Counted from the stretch's first letter, positions 1 through 10,679 are shown. The stretch is 64,000 nucleotides of DNA from Collinsella aerofaciens (GCF_015558785.1 NZ_JADMOP010000008.1:28090-92089), one strand, 5' to 3'. Made by a program: numbers and translations. The notes: generated from the letters alone by a model not told the origin.

Positions 1-196
1 TGGCACGAAGCGCTATGCCGGCCAGACGGTAACCACGGGCACGATTCTCGTCCGTCAGCACGGCACGCACATCCACCCGGGTGAGAACGTTGGCCGTGGT
101 AAGGACGACACGCTGTTCGCGCTTGTCGACGGTACCGTTGAGTTCCACAAGGGTATCAAGCACAGGGTCAGCGTACGCCCGCTCGCGAACGTGTAA
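1..196 (+). CDS. rpmA: 50S ribosomal protein L27, 3' part
   Basis: The reading frame is open from the first base of the window to a TAA stop. The 64 visible residues ([10 protein letters not shown] near the start, [12 protein letters not shown] in the middle, ending VRPLANV) are the typical body and C-terminus of bacterial L27, a protein near the peptidyl-transferase centre of the large subunit. The N-terminus lies outside the window. L27 directly upstream of obgE is the usual bacterial arrangement (rplU-rpmA-obgE). A terminator-like hairpin follows. Confidence 0.93.
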   Translation, partial: GTKRYAGQTVTTGTILVRQHGTHIHPGENVGRGKDDTLFALVDGTVEFHKGIKHRVSVRPLANV

Positions 197-221
197 TTCA
201 CCCTTCATAGAGCACATATGT

Positions 222-265
222 GGGAGGCACTTGAGTTTTAGGATTCAAGGGTCTCCCTCTTTTTT
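222..265 (+). terminator. Terminator-like hairpin between rpmA and obgE
   Basis: GGGAGGCACTTGA (222-234) can pair with TCAAGGGTCTCCC (245-257), with one mismatch and one G-U pair. The sequence TCTTTTTT follows. It lies only 17 bases before the obgE start, so it would end the ribosomal-protein transcript and lower, rather than abolish, obgE expression unless obgE has its own promoter. Confidence 0.7.
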
Positions 266-269
266 GTAG

Positions 270-1748
<1,479 letters not shown>

Positions 1749-1751
1749 GCC

Positions 1752-2429
1752 ATGTCGCTGCGCGGTGGAATCGGTCTGCCCGAGCTTCCTCTAGAGGACG
1801 GGCAGGAGTTTAGGCTCGGCATTATGGGTGGCACCTTTGATCCCATCCATTACGGGCACCTGGTGACCGCCGAGCAGGCGCGCGAGTCGCTCGACTTGGA
1901 CGCTGTGCTCTTTATGCCGGCGGGCTCTCCTGCCTTTAAGCTTGACAAGCCGGTGACGCCTGCCGAGGACCGTTATGCCATGACGGTCCTCGCCACCGCC
2001 GCGAACCCGGCCTTTTTGGCGAGCCGGTTCGAGATCGACCGTCCGGGTGTAACCTATACGGCCGATACGCTTCATGCCCTTCGCGACTTTTACCCGTCGC
2101 AGGTAAAGCTCTACTTTATTACGGGCGCCGACGCGATTATCGATATTGTGACTTGGCATGATGCCGAACGAATCGCTGAGCTTGCTACCTTTATTGCGGC
2201 GACGCGACCGGGCTTTGATATCGATACGGCGCGTGCCCGAATCAAAGAGTCGGGGCTGCCGTTCGACGTGCGCTATATTCAGATTCCGGCGCTGGCGATC
2301 AGCTCGACGAACATTCGCAAGCGTGTTGCCCGCGGTATGAGCGTGCGCTATCTTACGAGCGAGTCCGTGCTCGGCTACATTCGCAAACGCAGGCTATATG
2401 CCGATTTGGGCCAAGAAGATTTTGAGTGA
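1752..2429 (+). CDS. nadD: Nicotinate-nucleotide adenylyltransferase
   Basis: The protein has 225 residues and transfers AMP from ATP to nicotinate mononucleotide, the penultimate step of NAD synthesis. The nucleotidylyltransferase motif GGTFDPIHYGHL lies near residue 27, and the second motif ISSTNIRKRV near the C-terminus supplies the ISSTxIR signature. An N-terminal extension of about 20 residues precedes the first strand. ATG lies three bases after the obgE stop, so the genes are probably co-transcribed. The obgE-nadD-yqeK-rsfS order is conserved in many bacteria. Confidence 0.95.
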   Translation: MSLRGGIGLPELPLEDGQEFRLGIMGGTFDPIHYGHLVTAEQARESLDLDAVLFMPAGSPAFKLDKPVTPAEDRYAMTVLATAANPAFLASRFEIDRPGVTYTADTLHALRDFYPSQVKLYFITGADAIIDIVTWHDAERIAELATFIAATRPGFDIDTARARIKESGLPFDVRYIQIPALAISSTNIRKRVARGMSVRYLTSESVLGYIRKRRLYADLGQEDFE

Positions 2430-2441
2430 TGGGGGTCTACG

Positions 2442-3050
2442 TTGTCGGTAGAGGATCAGTTTGAGGGCGATGAGCGCGCGCTGCTCAAGCGCATTCAAGA
2501 GCTGCTCGATGTTCGCATGAAGGATAAGCGCAAGCGCTATGTGCATTCGCTGGGTGTTGCCGAGACCGCACTTCATCTGGCCGAGGTCTACGGCGTTGAC
2601 CGCTTTGATGCCGCTGCCGCCGGCCTGATCCATGACTGGGACAAAGTGCTCTCCGACGACGAGCTGGTCACGCGCGCTCTGCATTACGGCATTAAGATTG
2701 CCGGCTCTCCTTCCGCCGCGACGCCGCTTTTGCATGGCCCTGTTGCCGCCTATGAACTTCCGCAGCTTTTTCCCGAACTGTCGCCGGCCGTTTTCCAGGC
2801 TGTCGACCGTCACACCGTGGGTGACTGCGACATGACCCCGCTCGATATGGTGGTCTTTGTGGCCGATGCCATCGAACCCAACCGCCACGGCGATTATGCC
2901 CATGCGCTGCGCAAGATGGTGGGGAAGTCCTCACTCGACGAGTTGTTCTTCTCCTGTTTTGCGCAGGGTCTGGTCTATGTGATCCAGTCCGGGCGCTATC
3001 TTTATCCCACGGCTATTTCGATTTACAACCATTACGCCCAGCTGCGCTAG
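2442..3050 (+). CDS. yqeK: HD-domain hydrolase of the YqeK family (Ap4A hydrolase-like)
   Basis: The protein has 202 residues and an HD phosphohydrolase fold, with HSLGVAETALHLAE followed by the metal-binding IHDWDK and further on HTVGD. YqeK proteins hydrolyse diadenosine tetraphosphate to ADP. The start is TTG after GGGGGT, 12 bases beyond nadD. The usual YqeK domain begins near residue 20, so the N-terminus is slightly long. Position between nadD and rsfS is typical for the family. Confidence 0.88.
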   Translation: MSVEDQFEGDERALLKRIQELLDVRMKDKRKRYVHSLGVAETALHLAEVYGVDRFDAAAAGLIHDWDKVLSDDELVTRALHYGIKIAGSPSAATPLLHGPVAAYELPQLFPELSPAVFQAVDRHTVGDCDMTPLDMVVFVADAIEPNRHGDYAHALRKMVGKSSLDELFFSCFAQGLVYVIQSGRYLYPTAISIYNHYAQLR

Positions 3051-3077
3051 CTCGGGCTGACTAGAAAGAGGTATTCC

Positions 3078-3533
3078 ATGGCCGACGAGACCATGACCGA
3101 CGAGCAGATTCTTGAAGGTGTGGAGCACAAGAGCTTCGCCGCCACGTCCGACCGCACTGCCGCCTCGCTGTCCGCGAGCGGTGTCGCCGCCGAGGATGTC
3201 GCCCGCGCCGCCGCGCAGGCCGCCTACGACAAGAAGGGCGAGGACGTTCAGGTGCTCGACCTGACCGAGCTTTCCGATGTGTGCGACTACTTTGTGCTCG
3301 CCACCGGTACCAACAACCGCCAGGTCGATTCGATCGTCGACGAGATCGAGGAGAAGGTCGCCGAGGCTTGCGGCGAGCATCCGTTCTCCATCGAGGGCCG
3401 CGAGCAGAAGACCTGGATGCTCATGGACTACGGTTCGGTTGTCGTCCACGTCTTCACTCCCGAGGCGCGCGACTTCTACCGTCTCGAAAAGCTCTGGGGT
3501 GACGCCCCCCAGCTCCCCCTCAACCTCCTCTAG
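3078..3533 (+). CDS. rsfS: Ribosomal silencing factor RsfS (Iojap family)
   Basis: The protein has 151 residues. The RsfS core is in the second two thirds (VLDLTELSDVCDYFVLATG, then DYGSVVVHVF and YRLEKLWGDA). It binds L14 and blocks subunit joining under starvation. The first 45 or so residues are an Ala-, Asp- and Glu-rich extension absent from short family members. The ATG start is preceded by AGAAAGAGG. A strong terminator follows, so this is the last gene of the obgE group. Confidence 0.93.
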   Translation: MADETMTDEQILEGVEHKSFAATSDRTAASLSASGVAAEDVARAAAQAAYDKKGEDVQVLDLTELSDVCDYFVLATGTNNRQVDSIVDEIEEKVAEACGEHPFSIEGREQKTWMLMDYGSVVVHVFTPEARDFYRLEKLWGDAPQLPLNLL

Positions 3534-3574
3534 TAGCTCATTTGAGACGGGGTTTAGCTACCCTCACGCATATC

Positions 3575-3616
3575 GCCGGGCAGGTGCGGTTTCCGCACCT
3601 GCCCGGCTTTCTTTTT
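3575..3616 (+). terminator. Rho-independent terminator after rsfS
   Basis: Fifteen bases from 3575 (GCCGGGCAGGTGCGG) pair perfectly with 3593-3607 around a TTT loop, followed by TTTCTTTTT. There is no T-run on the minus strand, so it serves rsfS and not the converging dinB. Confidence 0.95.
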
Positions 3617-3628
3617 GCCCAAAGGCGG

Positions 3629-4882
3629 TTAATCGTTGAAGCGGGATTGGCGGCCGAAGGAAAGGGCGGTGTCGCCGAATTTGTCTCGGACGGCGTCGAT
3701 GGCGACGGAGAGGTCGCGGCGGTCGCTGGATTGGGCTCCGCGGTCATCGATCTCGCAGAACAGGTCAGTCTGGATGCCGCCTTGGTGGTCGAAGTCGCTC
3801 ATGCCGATGCCCGCTAAGCGAACATGCATGCCATCCTGCCAGATGTTGTCGAGCAGTTCGAGTGCAACCGCCACGAAGATGTTCTCATCGTCGGTCGGAT
3901 GAGGCAGCCGGCGCTGTGCCGTACGCCCGCTGCCATACGAATACTTAAGCTTGAGCGTTACCGTGGCACCCGTCAGCCCCTGACGGCGCAGGCGGCGTCC
4001 CACTGACTCTCCCAACAGCGCAATCGCCGCCTCAATATCCCCACGCTCAGTCAAATCTTTCGCAAAGGTGCGTTCATTGCTGACCGATTTGACCTCGCGC
4101 TCTTCATCGAGACTCGTGACTTCGGAGATTTCGAGTCCTTGCGCACGCTGGCGCATGCGTTCGCCGTTGACGCCAAAAATAGAGGCCAAGGTGGATTCCG
4201 GTGCACGTGATAGCTCGCCGAGGGTGTAGATGCGCATGCGGCGCAGTCGCTCCTCGGCCGAGCGCCCGATGCCGCTCATGGCAGATACCGGCAGCGCGGC
4301 CAAAAAGCGCTGCTCGGTTCCGGGGCGCACGATGGTCAGCCCAAACGGCTTATCCCGCTCGCTTGCGATTTTTGCGACCGTCTTGTTGCAGCCCACGCCA
4401 ATGGAGCACGTCACTCCCAGCTCTGCCACGCGACCGCTTATACGCCGCGCAACCAGCAGCGGGTCTTCGGGCGCAAAGCGACCCGGTGTGATATCGATGA
4501 AGGCTTCGTCGATGGATACGCGCTCAACGCGCGGGGTCTCGTCGGCGAGAATTGCCATAACGTGCGCGCTCACCTCGCGGTAGCGATCAAAGTGCCCGTG
4601 CGTCCAAATGGCTTGCGGGCACAAGCGCCGCGCCTCGGCTGAGGGCATGGCGGAGTGCACGCCAAAGCGACGTGCCTCATACGAACACGTGGACACGACG
4701 CCACGCGAATCGGCGTCTCCGCCCACGATGAGCGGCTTTCCGCGCCATTCGGGATGATCGAGCATCTCCACGCTCGCAAAAAACGCATCAAGGTCCATCA
4801 GACCCACCGCCGGACCCGTCCAGGGAGGCGGCGTGACGCCCATGGCATCCTCATAACCGTATGTATGTTCGCGTCTTTCCAT
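3629..4882 (-). CDS. dinB: DNA polymerase IV (Y-family translesion polymerase)
   Basis: The protein has 417 residues. It shows the Y-family palm motifs LMDLDAFFASVE and RVSIDEAFIDIT, the SYEARRFGV finger element, and a helix-hairpin-helix region (SAMSGIGRSAEERLRR). The C-terminal little-finger domain ends with GIQTDLF, a likely beta-clamp binding motif. It copies past damaged bases. It is alone on the minus strand, converging with rsfS. The first ATG has no Shine-Dalgarno but sits 6 bases after TATACT, suggesting a leaderless mRNA. The alternative is an ATG at 4841-4843 preceded by GAGG, which would remove 13 residues. Confidence 0.95.
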   Translation of the reverse strand: MERREHTYGYEDAMGVTPPPWTGPAVGLMDLDAFFASVEMLDHPEWRGKPLIVGGDADSRGVVSTCSYEARRFGVHSAMPSAEARRLCPQAIWTHGHFDRYREVSAHVMAILADETPRVERVSIDEAFIDITPGRFAPEDPLLVARRISGRVAELGVTCSIGVGCNKTVAKIASERDKPFGLTIVRPGTEQRFLAALPVSAMSGIGRSAEERLRRMRIYTLGELSRAPESTLASIFGVNGERMRQRAQGLEISEVTSLDEEREVKSVSNERTFAKDLTERGDIEAAIALLGESVGRRLRRQGLTGATVTLKLKYSYGSGRTAQRRLPHPTDDENIFVAVALELLDNIWQDGMHVRLAGIGMSDFDHQGGIQTDLFCEIDDRGAQSSDRRDLSVAIDAVRDKFGDTALSFGRQSRFND

Positions 4883-4888
4883 GTCATG

Positions 4889-4894
4889 AGTATA
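4889..4894 (-). promoter_or_regulatory. Putative -10 box (TATACT) for a leaderless dinB transcript
   Basis: Read on the minus strand, TATACT ends six bases before the first dinB ATG. Transcription would then begin at or next to the start codon. No convincing -35 box is visible. Confidence 0.5.
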
Positions 4895-4926
4895 CCGCGC
4901 AGCTCATGTGGGGTGCGTGTATGTGC

Positions 4927-4954
4927 TTGCAAATCCCGAATTCTTGTCTAAGAT
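4927..4954 (+). promoter_or_regulatory. Putative promoter of the rpsP operon
   Basis: TTGCAA (4927-4932) and TAAGAT (4949-4954) are separated by 16 bases, about 125 bases before the rpsP start. A second candidate, TTCACC with TATTAT, lies closer to the gene near 4999-5027. The roughly 120-base leader between this promoter and rpsP has no obvious ORF. Confidence 0.5.
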
Positions 4955-5083
4955 ATGGATTTGCCCTCGACTACACCGAAGAAGTTGGTCTCACGGACTT
5001 CACCTGCCCGCGTCGATGGCGTATTATGTTCAACTGTTTGTTTGTAGTTGCAGCCTAAAGCTGCTTGGTTGGAGGAGTTTCCT

Positions 5084-5425
5084 TTGGCAGTCAAGATTCG
5101 CCTTGCTCGTCACGGCGCTAAGAAGCGTCCGTACTACCGTGTCGTCGTCGCCGATTCCCGCGCCCCGCGTGACGGTCGTATCATCGAGGAGGTTGGCCGC
5201 TACAACCCGATGACCGCCCCCAAGACCATCAACCTTGACCTCGAGAAGATCGCCGACTGGCAGTCCAAGGGCGCTCAGCTCACCGACGCCGTCGCCGCTC
5301 TGGTCAAGGCCGCCAACGAGGGCGAGAAGACCGAGACCGTCGTCAAGAAGTCCAAGAAGCAGCTCGCCAAAGAGGCCGAGGCCGCTAAGGCTGCCGCTGA
5401 GGCCGCTGAGGGCGCCGAGGAGTAA
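5084..5425 (+). CDS. rpsP: 30S ribosomal protein S16
   Basis: The protein has 113 residues starting [19 protein letters not shown], the conserved S16 N-terminus. The last 30 residues are a Lys-, Ala- and Glu-rich tail beyond the core fold, as in many actinobacteria. The TTG start is chosen because GGAGGAG lies 7 bases upstream and the S16 N-terminus begins exactly there; an in-frame TTG 36 bases earlier lacks these. It is the first gene of rpsP-khpA-rimM-trmD-lepB. Confidence 0.95.
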   Translation: MAVKIRLARHGAKKRPYYRVVVADSRAPRDGRIIEEVGRYNPMTAPKTINLDLEKIADWQSKGAQLTDAVAALVKAANEGEKTETVVKKSKKQLAKEAEAAKAAAEAAEGAEE

Positions 5426-5428
5426 ATC

Positions 5429-5713
5429 GTGCCTGAGGTTGACGCTGCACAGCTCGAGGGTGAGGCAATGCTCTCAGATCGCATCGCCGATCTCGTCGAA
5501 TATCTCGTTGTTCAGATCGTCGACGACCCGGATTCCGTGAGCCTTGAGGTCATCGATGGTGATGACGCCTCTACGATTGAGGTTTCGGTCGCCGAGGATG
5601 ACGTCGCTAAGGTCATCGGCCGTCGTGGCCGTACCATCAAGGCCATTCGCACGCTCGCCCGTGCACTGGCTGCTCGCCTCGACACTGCTGTCGAGGTAGA
5701 GGTTCTGGGCTAG
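5429..5713 (+). CDS. khpA: KH-domain RNA-binding protein KhpA
   Basis: The protein has 94 residues with a single KH domain; the GxxG loop is seen in VIGRRGRTIKAIR. KhpA usually pairs with KhpB/Jag to bind RNA and influence cell size and division. The start is GTG three bases after rpsP; an in-frame ATG at 5468 is less likely. The position between rpsP and rimM is the classical ylqC slot. The N-terminal 13 residues are variable sequence. Confidence 0.92.
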   Translation: MPEVDAAQLEGEAMLSDRIADLVEYLVVQIVDDPDSVSLEVIDGDDASTIEVSVAEDDVAKVIGRRGRTIKAIRTLARALAARLDTAVEVEVLG

Positions 5714-5717
5714 GACC

Positions 5718-6239
5718 TTGAGGTCCCAGTACAAAAACATCGCCCGTGTGGTCAAGCCGCACGGAAGGAAGGGGGAGGTCCTCGCGCAGCCGCTGCGGGG
5801 GCTTCCTTCTGTATTAGAGCCGGGTATGCGCGTCGCCCTGACGCCGCCGGCGCTCAAGCGCGACCGCTTTTGCACGGTCGTGTCCGTCACCGATACGGGC
5901 GATGGCGATCTGGTCTCGTTTGAGGGCATTGACGACTTGACGGCCGCCGAGGGCATCACGGGATGCTACGTGCTGGCAAATCGTGACGACTTTGAGCTCG
6001 ATTCGCTCGACGCTGCCTATACCGACCTGATGGGTCGCGAGGTGGTCGACGAGCGCTTCGGTTCGCTCGGCACGATCGTCGAGATCATGTCGACGCCCGC
6101 TAACGATGTTTGGGTTGTCGAGGGCGATCGGTACGGCGAGGTACTGATTCCCGTGATCGAGCAGGTCGTGCTCGATCTTCCCGACACAGGAACAATTTCC
6201 GTCCATGTTATGGACGGCCTGATCGATATGGACAAGTAG
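5718..6239 (+). CDS. rimM: 16S rRNA processing protein RimM
   Basis: The protein has 173 residues. The N-terminal RimM barrel begins IARVVKPHGRKGEVLAQPL and the C-terminal PRC-barrel includes YTDLMGREVVD and the strand EVLIPVI. RimM binds S19 in the 30S head and helps late 16S maturation. A TTG start lies four bases after the khpA stop. Location directly before trmD is the usual arrangement. Confidence 0.94.
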   Translation: MRSQYKNIARVVKPHGRKGEVLAQPLRGLPSVLEPGMRVALTPPALKRDRFCTVVSVTDTGDGDLVSFEGIDDLTAAEGITGCYVLANRDDFELDSLDAAYTDLMGREVVDERFGSLGTIVEIMSTPANDVWVVEGDRYGEVLIPVIEQVVLDLPDTGTISVHVMDGLIDMDK

Positions 6240-6249
6240 GGAGGACAAC

Positions 6250-7008
6250 ATGCTGATCGAGACCCTTTCGGTCTTTCCCGAGATGTTTGAGCCCGTCATG
6301 TCCACATCGATTTTGGGCCGCGCCCGCAAGGCCGGCCTTTTTGATTTTAAGGCGTATAACCTGCGCGACTGGACGCACGACCGCCATCGTACCGTCGATG
6401 ACGAGCCGTACGGCGGCGGGCAGGGCATGCTCATGAAGGTCGAGCCTATCGCAGAGGCCATCGAGGCCATTAGCGCAGAGGGTCCCAAGCCCACGGTTGT
6501 GTTCTTCACCCCCTGTGGCGAGCCCTTTACGCAGCATGTGGCCGAGCGCCTGCTCAAAAGTGAGCGCCTGCTGTTTGTGTGCAGTCGCTACGAGGGCGTC
6601 GACGAGCGCGCGTATGCGTATGCCGATGAGCGTCTGTCGATCGGCGACTACGTGCTTACGGGCGGCGAGCTTCCCGCTATGGTCGTTGCCGATGCCGTCG
6701 TACGCCTGATTCCCGGCGCCCTGGGCGACGAGATGAGCAACGTGGACGAGTCGTTCTCGACCGCCGAGGATGGAGGCCTGCTCGAGTACGCGCAGTACAC
6801 CCGTCCTGCCGAGTTCAACGGCGAGGGCGTGCCTCCGGTGCTTGTGAGCGGCGATCATGCTAAGGTCGATGCGTGGCGTCGTAAGAACGCCATCGAGCGC
6901 ACCTGTCGTTGGCGTCCCGATCTGATTGAGACGGCGCGGCTCACGCCCGAGGAGCGCGCTTACGCGCAGGAGATTCTGGACGCTTCGTATTCGCAGAGCG
7001 AGGAGTGA
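6250..7008 (+). CDS. trmD: tRNA (guanine-N1-)-methyltransferase
   Basis: The protein has 252 residues and methylates G37 of tRNA with S-adenosylmethionine, preventing frameshifting. Family motifs are LSVFPEMFEP at the start, YGGGQGMLMKVEP, SRYEGVDERA and the trefoil-knot SAM site DYVLTGGELPAMV. The ATG start has GGGAGG upstream. The stop overlaps the region just before lepB. Confidence 0.96.
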   Translation: MLIETLSVFPEMFEPVMSTSILGRARKAGLFDFKAYNLRDWTHDRHRTVDDEPYGGGQGMLMKVEPIAEAIEAISAEGPKPTVVFFTPCGEPFTQHVAERLLKSERLLFVCSRYEGVDERAYAYADERLSIGDYVLTGGELPAMVVADAVVRLIPGALGDEMSNVDESFSTAEDGGLLEYAQYTRPAEFNGEGVPPVLVSGDHAKVDAWRRKNAIERTCRWRPDLIETARLTPEERAYAQEILDASYSQSEE

Positions 7009-7010
7009 GG

Positions 7011-7574
7011 ATGGTTCCATCGCAGCATTCCGTGCTAAAGGGTGCGTTTGAGTGGATCGTGGTCGTCGCGATCGCACTGGTCGCTACCTTCTTGATTCGC
7101 TCGTTTGTGGTCGAACCCTTTGTGGTACCCACCGGTTCCATGGAGTCCACGATCGAGATTGGCGACCAGATCCTGGCACAAAAGGTGAGCCTCGAGCTCG
7201 GTCAGCCCGTCAAGCAGGGCGATATCGTGGTGTTTCACAACCCCGATGGCACCTCCGAGCATGATGTTCTTGTCAAGCGTGTTATTGCCACGGCCGGGCA
7301 GACGGTCGACCTGCAGGATGGCAAGGTGGTCGTTGACGGCCAAGCGCTCGACGAGGACTATACGACGGGCATGAGCTGGCCACTTTCGGTCCAAGCGCCC
7401 GGCGCTCAGGTAAGCTATCCCTACACCGTTCCCGACGGGTGCGTGTGGGTGATGGGCGACAACCGCGAGAACTCTGCTGACTCCCGCTACTTTGGCCCGG
7501 TCGACCGCTCCGAATTGATCGCCGTGGCGCTCGTGCGTTACTGGCCGCTCAACCGTCTGGGCGCTATCGACTAA
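7011..7574 (+). CDS. lepB: Type I signal peptidase
   Basis: The protein has 187 residues. One N-terminal membrane segment (about residues 13-30) anchors an extracytoplasmic catalytic domain. The nucleophile is Ser43 in PTGSMESTI and the general base is Lys89 in VLVKRVIA; the conserved GDNRENSADSRYFGPV box lies near the C-terminus. It cleaves signal peptides of secreted proteins. ATG 7011 is chosen over an in-frame GTG at 7005 because AGGAG lies five bases upstream of the ATG. Confidence 0.95.
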   Translation: MVPSQHSVLKGAFEWIVVVAIALVATFLIRSFVVEPFVVPTGSMESTIEIGDQILAQKVSLELGQPVKQGDIVVFHNPDGTSEHDVLVKRVIATAGQTVDLQDGKVVVDGQALDEDYTTGMSWPLSVQAPGAQVSYPYTVPDGCVWVMGDNRENSADSRYFGPVDRSELIAVALVRYWPLNRLGAID

Positions 7575-7581
7575 AAACCGC

Positions 7582-7587
7582 TATAGT
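7582..7587 (+). promoter_or_regulatory. Putative -10 box upstream of glyQ
   Basis: TATAGT lies 46 bases before the glyQ start, in the 59-base gap after lepB. The same hexamer recurs upstream of ppdK, rpsT and rpmB. No good -35 hexamer is visible at the expected distance. Confidence 0.4.
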
Positions 7588-7633
7588 ACAGTACCTAACC
7601 GTGTAATCGTTTCGACGAGGGGATATTAGAGGC

Positions 7634-8545
7634 ATGAACGCTTCATCGCTTTCCTTCCAAGACATCATCCTGCGCCTCCGGCAGTACTGGGGCGAGCAGG
7701 GCTGCGTCATCATGCAGCCCTATGACTCCGAGGTCGGTGCCGGTACCTTCCATACCGCGACCACGCTGCGCTCGCTCGGTCCCGCCGAGTGGCGCACCTG
7801 CTATGCGCAGCCTTGCCGCCGTCCCGCCGACGGCCGCTACGGCGAGAACCCCAACCGCATGCAGCACTACTATCAGTTCCAGGTGCTCATCAAGCCCTCA
7901 CCGGTCAACGCCCAGGAGCTTTACCTGGGGTCTCTTGCCGCTATCGGTCTGGACCCCAACGACCATGACGTCCGCTTTGTCGAGGACGACTGGGAGAGCC
8001 CGACGCTCGGCGCCTGGGGCCTTGGCTGGGAGGTCTGGCTCAACGGCATGGAGGTCACGCAGTTTACGTACTTCCAGCAGGTAGGCGGCATCGAGGTCGA
8101 CCCCGTGCCCGTCGAGATCACCTATGGCCTAGAGCGCATTGCCATGTATGCGCAGGGCGTTAACTCGGTCTACGACTTGGTGTGGAGCTACCTGCCCGAC
8201 GGCACGCCCATGACCTATGGCGACGTGTTCCTCGAGAACGAGCGCGAGTTCAGTGCCTATAACTTTGAGGTCGCAAACGTCGAGATGATGCGTCAGAAGT
8301 TTGACGACTACGAGGCCGAGTGCCATTCCTGCCTGGAGCGCAAGCTGCCGCTGCCGGCATATGACTGCGTCATGAAGTGCAGCCACGCTTTCAACCTGCT
8401 CGATGCTCGCGGCGCCCTGTCCGCGGTCGAGCGTGCCAACTACATCCTGCGCGTCCGCGCCGTCGCCAAGGCGTGCTGCGAGGCCTACATGGCCGAGGTC
8501 GCCGGAGTCAACGAGAATGCCGATCAGGAAGGCGAGGTGGCGTAA
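7634..8545 (+). CDS. glyQ: Glycine-tRNA ligase, alpha subunit
   Basis: The protein has 303 residues and is the catalytic subunit of the bacterial alpha2-beta2 glycyl-tRNA synthetase. Diagnostic stretches are [28 protein letters not shown] and [13 protein letters not shown]. The ATG is preceded by GAGGGGATATTAGAGG. glyS follows three bases after the stop, so the subunits are co-translated. No T-box leader is present. Confidence 0.96.
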   Translation: MNASSLSFQDIILRLRQYWGEQGCVIMQPYDSEVGAGTFHTATTLRSLGPAEWRTCYAQPCRRPADGRYGENPNRMQHYYQFQVLIKPSPVNAQELYLGSLAAIGLDPNDHDVRFVEDDWESPTLGAWGLGWEVWLNGMEVTQFTYFQQVGGIEVDPVPVEITYGLERIAMYAQGVNSVYDLVWSYLPDGTPMTYGDVFLENEREFSAYNFEVANVEMMRQKFDDYEAECHSCLERKLPLPAYDCVMKCSHAFNLLDARGALSAVERANYILRVRAVAKACCEAYMAEVAGVNENADQEGEVA

Positions 8546-8548
8546 GCC

Positions 8549-10645
8549 ATGGCAGACGCTAAGGATTTCCTGTTTGAGATCGGTACGGAAGAAATGCCCT
8601 CCGCACCGCTGAACAATGCCGTCAAGCAGCTTGGCACCATGATCGCCAAGGGTCTCGACGAGGCCGGTCTGGCCCACGGCGAGGTCCGTGTGATCTCGAG
8701 CCCGCGCCGCCTGGCTGCGCTCGTTGCCGACGTCGCCACCGCGACCGACGAGGTTCACGAGGTCAAGCGCGGCCCCGCGGCCAACATCGCCTTCGATGCC
8801 GATGGTAACGCCACCAAGGCCGCCCAGGGCTTCGCCCGCAAGTGCGGTGTGGCTGCCGAGGATCTGGTTCGTCGCGAGGACACCGACGGCCGTGAGTACG
8901 TCTTTGCCGAGAAGAACATCCCTTCCGCCCCGGCCACCCCGATCCTGACGGCCCTGTGCGAGAAGACTATCGCTGGCCTGCAGTGGCCCAACTACCGCTC
9001 TCAGCGCTGGGGTCACGAGCATGCGACCTTTGTTCGTCCGGTCCGCTGGATCTGCTGCCTTCTGGGCGAGGACGTTGTGCCCGTGTCGTTTGCCGACGTG
9101 ACGAGTGGCAACACCACGCGTGGTCATCGCGTGCTTGGCCCCGGTGACCATGTGGTCGCCAGCCCCGCCGTCTACGAGCAGGTGCTCGAGGACGCCGGCG
9201 TGCTTTCTGCCGAGCGCCGTCGCGAGGCCATCCTTGCCGGTATCGCCGAGGTCGAGGCTGCCCGTCCCGGCTGCCATGTCGATACGCCCAAGAAGGTCTT
9301 TGAGGAGGTCATCAACCTCTGCGAGTGGCCGACGGTGCTCGTCGGGACCTTCGATGAGGAGTTCCTCAAGGTCCCGCACGAGATCATCTGCGAGTCCATG
9401 CTCACCAACCAGCGCTACTTCCCGATCTATGACGGCGAGGGCAAGCTCACGCGTGAGTTCGTGGTCGTCTCCAACAGCAAGCCCGAGAACGCCGAGCGCG
9501 TGATCGACGGCAACGAGCGCGTTGTGCGTGCCCGTCTGGACGATGCCAAGTTCTTCTACGAGGAGGACCTGAAGATCTCCCTCGACGAGTTCCGCGAGCG
9601 TCTGGCCAAGGTCGCCTTCCAGGAGAAGCTCGGTAGCGTGCTCGCCAAGTCCGAGCGCATCGAGCAGCTCGCGCTCGCTATTGCCCGTGAGGCACACCTG
9701 GGTGCTCACCTGGCAGCCGATGCCGCTCGCGCCGCGCACCTGTGCAAGGCCGACTTGGTATCCAACGCCGTCGTCGAGTTCACGAGCCAGCAGGGCGTGA
9801 TGGGCGGTTACTACGCCACCGCGATGGGGGAGAACGATGAGGTCGCCCACGCCATTCGCGATCATTATCGTCCCCGCTTTGCCGGTGACGAGCTGCCCGA
9901 GGGCACCGCTGGCTGCATCGTGGCCTGCGCCGACAAGCTCGATACCATCGCCGGTATCTTTGCCATTGGCGAGCTCCCGACCGGCTCCTCCGATCCCTAC
10001 GCGCTGCGTCGTGCCGCTATCGGCATCATCAACATCCTGCGCGACCGTCTGCCGATCGATCCCACGTCGCTTATCGACTTTGCCCTTGAGCTCTATAGCG
10101 AGCAGGGTATCGAGTTCGACGCCGCCGAGGTCGCTCAGCAGGTTCGCGACTTCTTCCACGGCCGTCTGGTGAGCATGGCCCGCGACGAAAAGATCCCGGC
10201 CGATACCGTTGCCGCCGTCTCCGCGGTGCACATCATCGCCCCGTCCGTCTTCTTCGCCCGCTGCGCCGCCCTCGACGAGGCCCGCAAGAACGACGCTGAG
10301 ACGTTCGATAACCTGGCGACCGCCTATGCCCGCGCCGCGCACATCTCCAAGCCCGAGCTGGGCGCGGAGTACGACCGCGCCCTGATGGGCGAGGTCGAGC
10401 TCGCGCTTGCCGATGCCTCCGAGGCTGCTCAGACCGCTGTCGACGCCGCCCTTGCTGCCGAGGATTACCCGGCCGCATTTGCCGCCCTTGCCGCCCTGCG
10501 CGCCCCCATCGACCGCTTCTTCGACGAGGTCATGGTCATGGATAAGGACGAGCAGCTTCGCGATAATCGCCTTAAGCTGCTCAACCGCTTCGAGGCCGTT
10601 TTCTCCGGCATCGCAAACATCGGTGAGCTTGCTCGCAAAAAGTAA
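8549..10645 (+). CDS. glyS: Glycine-tRNA ligase, beta subunit
   Basis: The protein has 698 residues, normal for the beta subunit that recognises tRNA-Gly. It opens with DFLFEIGTEEMPS. The middle carries the HD-like region of the family and the C-terminal part resembles an anticodon-binding domain (FFDEVMVMDKDEQLRDNRLKLLN in pieces). ATG follows glyQ directly. The glyQ-glyS-ppsR-ppdK group is discussed under findings. Confidence 0.96.
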   Translation: MADAKDFLFEIGTEEMPSAPLNNAVKQLGTMIAKGLDEAGLAHGEVRVISSPRRLAALVADVATATDEVHEVKRGPAANIAFDADGNATKAAQGFARKCGVAAEDLVRREDTDGREYVFAEKNIPSAPATPILTALCEKTIAGLQWPNYRSQRWGHEHATFVRPVRWICCLLGEDVVPVSFADVTSGNTTRGHRVLGPGDHVVASPAVYEQVLEDAGVLSAERRREAILAGIAEVEAARPGCHVDTPKKVFEEVINLCEWPTVLVGTFDEEFLKVPHEIICESMLTNQRYFPIYDGEGKLTREFVVVSNSKPENAERVIDGNERVVRARLDDAKFFYEEDLKISLDEFRERLAKVAFQEKLGSVLAKSERIEQLALAIAREAHLGAHLAADAARAAHLCKADLVSNAVVEFTSQQGVMGGYYATAMGENDEVAHAIRDHYRPRFAGDELPEGTAGCIVACADKLDTIAGIFAIGELPTGSSDPYALRRAAIGIINILRDRLPIDPTSLIDFALELYSEQGIEFDAAEVAQQVRDFFHGRLVSMARDEKIPADTVAAVSAVHIIAPSVFFARCAALDEARKNDAETFDNLATAYARAAHISKPELGAEYDRALMGEVELALADASEAAQTAVDAALAAEDYPAAFAALAALRAPIDRFFDEVMVMDKDEQLRDNRLKLLNRFEAVFSGIANIGELARKK

Positions 10646-10679
10646 GCCAGCCTGCGCATAAGCGCAAAAGGAGCCCCGC

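Noticed and set aside
81..269. 62-codon frame over the end of rpmA
   Set aside because: It overlaps L27 in another frame and crosses the terminator.
7575..7633. T-box riboswitch before glyQ
   Set aside because: The gap is only 59 bases and has no T-box core or terminator; a T-box before proS is excluded because proS starts directly after ispG.
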